Positions 7,780 through 8,117 of a stretch of 8,117 nucleotides of DNA are shown here, piece after piece. A program made the position numbers and the translations under genes. The notes beneath the pieces were generated by a model, which worked only from the letters and a program-made list of their open reading frames with translations, had not been told where the DNA came from and searched no databases. This stretch comes from Gordonia sp. (in: high G+C Gram-positive bacteria). Its GTDB lineage: Bacteria; Actinomycetota; Actinomycetes; Mycobacteriales; Mycobacteriaceae. How positions within the stretch are numbered: the first letter of the stretch is position 1; the number at the start of each line of letters is the position of its first letter. The stretch spans positions 1 through 8,117 of the forward strand of contig JASLJL010000131.1 in NCBI GenBank assembly GCA_030152405.1, in the 5' to 3' direction.

Positions 7780-7801
7780 TGCGGATTCGCGTCGAGGAAA
7801 G

Positions 7802-7807
7802 TAACGT
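7802..7807 (+). promoter_or_regulatory. -10 element TAACGT for trkA
   Basis: TAACGT matches TANNNT and ends 8 nt before GTG 7816, so the transcript should be leaderless or nearly so. No Shine-Dalgarno is present between the element and the start codon. Confidence 0.5.
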
Positions 7808-7815
7808 CTCCCACC

Positions 7816-8117
7816 GTGCGTGTGATCATCATGGGCTGCGGCCGAGTCGGATCGGCCCTGGCTGTCGCCATGTCCGGGCGTGGACACGAGGTCGTCGTCA
7901 TCGACCGCAATCCGTCGGCGTTCCGTCGACTCGGCGACGACTTCGCGGGCCGAACCGTCCAGGGTGTCGGTTTCGACCGCGACGTCCTGTCCGAGGCCGG
8001 CATCGAGTCGGCCGACGCGTTCGCCGCGGTGTCGTCCGGCGACAACTCCAACATCATCTCGGCGCGTGTGGCGCGGGAGACGTTCGGCGTGAACCGCGTC
8101 GTCGCCCGCATCTACGA
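7816..8117 (+). CDS. trkA: TrkA-family potassium uptake regulator, N-terminal part (CeoB-like; 3' end outside window)
   Basis: TrkA/RCK proteins are cytoplasmic nucleotide-binding subunits that gate K+ uptake systems. The window holds the first 100 codons of a protein usually about 220 aa in this group. Seen: a Rossmann-fold TrkA-N domain starting MRVIIMGCGRVGSALA with the G7-x-G9-x2-G12 dinucleotide motif, the acidic end of the second strand at VVVIDRN (26-32, D30), then FDRDVL (53-58) and a very typical AVSSGDNSNIISARVARE (71-88). It starts at GTG 7816, at leaderless distance from TAACGT. It is divergent from the KimA-like permease. In M. tuberculosis the corresponding gene ceoB is followed by a second TrkA gene, ceoC; whether that holds here lies outside the window. 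Confidence 0.95.
   Translation, partial: MRVIIMGCGRVGSALAVAMSGRGHEVVVIDRNPSAFRRLGDDFAGRTVQGVGFDRDVLSEAGIESADAFAAVSSGDNSNIISARVARETFGVNRVVARIY

Larger units (their letters stand above)
7739..7815. promoter_or_regulatory. 77-bp divergent promoter region between the K+ transporter gene and trkA
   Basis: This short spacer carries outward-facing -10 elements for both genes, 51 bp apart, and an inverted repeat between them. Each -10 sits at leaderless distance from its GTG. The two promoters would have overlapping upstream regions, so one bound regulator could affect both. Confidence 0.6.

Noticed and set aside
1..8117. Mobile elements, CRISPR, tRNA or rRNA genes, defence or secondary-metabolite systems
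   Set aside because: The window is filled by seven recognisable core genes with short spacers; no transposase, repeat array or RNA-gene signature was seen.

Overview
This is a high-GC actinobacterial chromosomal window. The strongest clue to its origin is gene order. hemE, a DUF3000 protein, an HRDC-type ribonuclease D, dxs, a TRAM-domain RNA methyltransferase, an APC-family permease and a TrkA-type RCK protein follow the same order as Mycobacterium tuberculosis hemE / Rv2680 / Rv2681 / dxs1 / Rv2689c / Rv2690c / ceoB, with fewer genes in between. Frequent GTG starts and apparently leaderless promoters (TANNNT a few bases before GTG) fit Mycobacteriales, for example a Gordonia/Williamsia/Tsukamurella/Rhodococcus-type organism. 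The genus cannot be fixed from the sequence alone. It is a core, housekeeping region: I see no mobile element, tRNA, rRNA or CRISPR array.

Layout. Bases 3-533 (minus) hold the N-terminal part of uroporphyrinogen decarboxylase (hemE), cut by the window edge. A 114-bp divergent spacer (534-647) leads into a plus-strand pair, DUF3000 (648-1277) and ribonuclease D (1288-2526), only 10 nt apart. The RNase D 3' end overlaps the 3' end of dxs, which runs the opposite way (2510-4387, minus). Upstream of dxs, on the same strand, lie a TrmA/RumA-like RNA methyltransferase (4461-5720) and a KimA/APC-type potassium transporter (5717-7738). The last two overlap by 4 nt, so transporter, methyltransferase and dxs may form one operon. 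A compact 77-bp divergent promoter region (7739-7815) with an inverted repeat separates the transporter from the start of trkA/ceoB (7816 to the window end).

How the genes fit together. hemE (heme) and dxs (isoprenoid precursors) are biosynthetic. DUF3000/RNase D and the methyltransferase point to RNA processing and modification. The divergent transporter/trkA pair looks like a potassium-homeostasis locus: the permease keeps the residues I recall as the K+-binding residues of Bacillus KimA, and TrkA is a nucleotide-binding regulator of K+ uptake.

The two observations most worth following are (i) a short segment of the methyltransferase (codons 197-210) that looks like a pair of compensating frameshifts, and (ii) the pairing of a KimA-type transporter with TrkA across an inverted repeat. 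I found no convincing novel multi-gene system.
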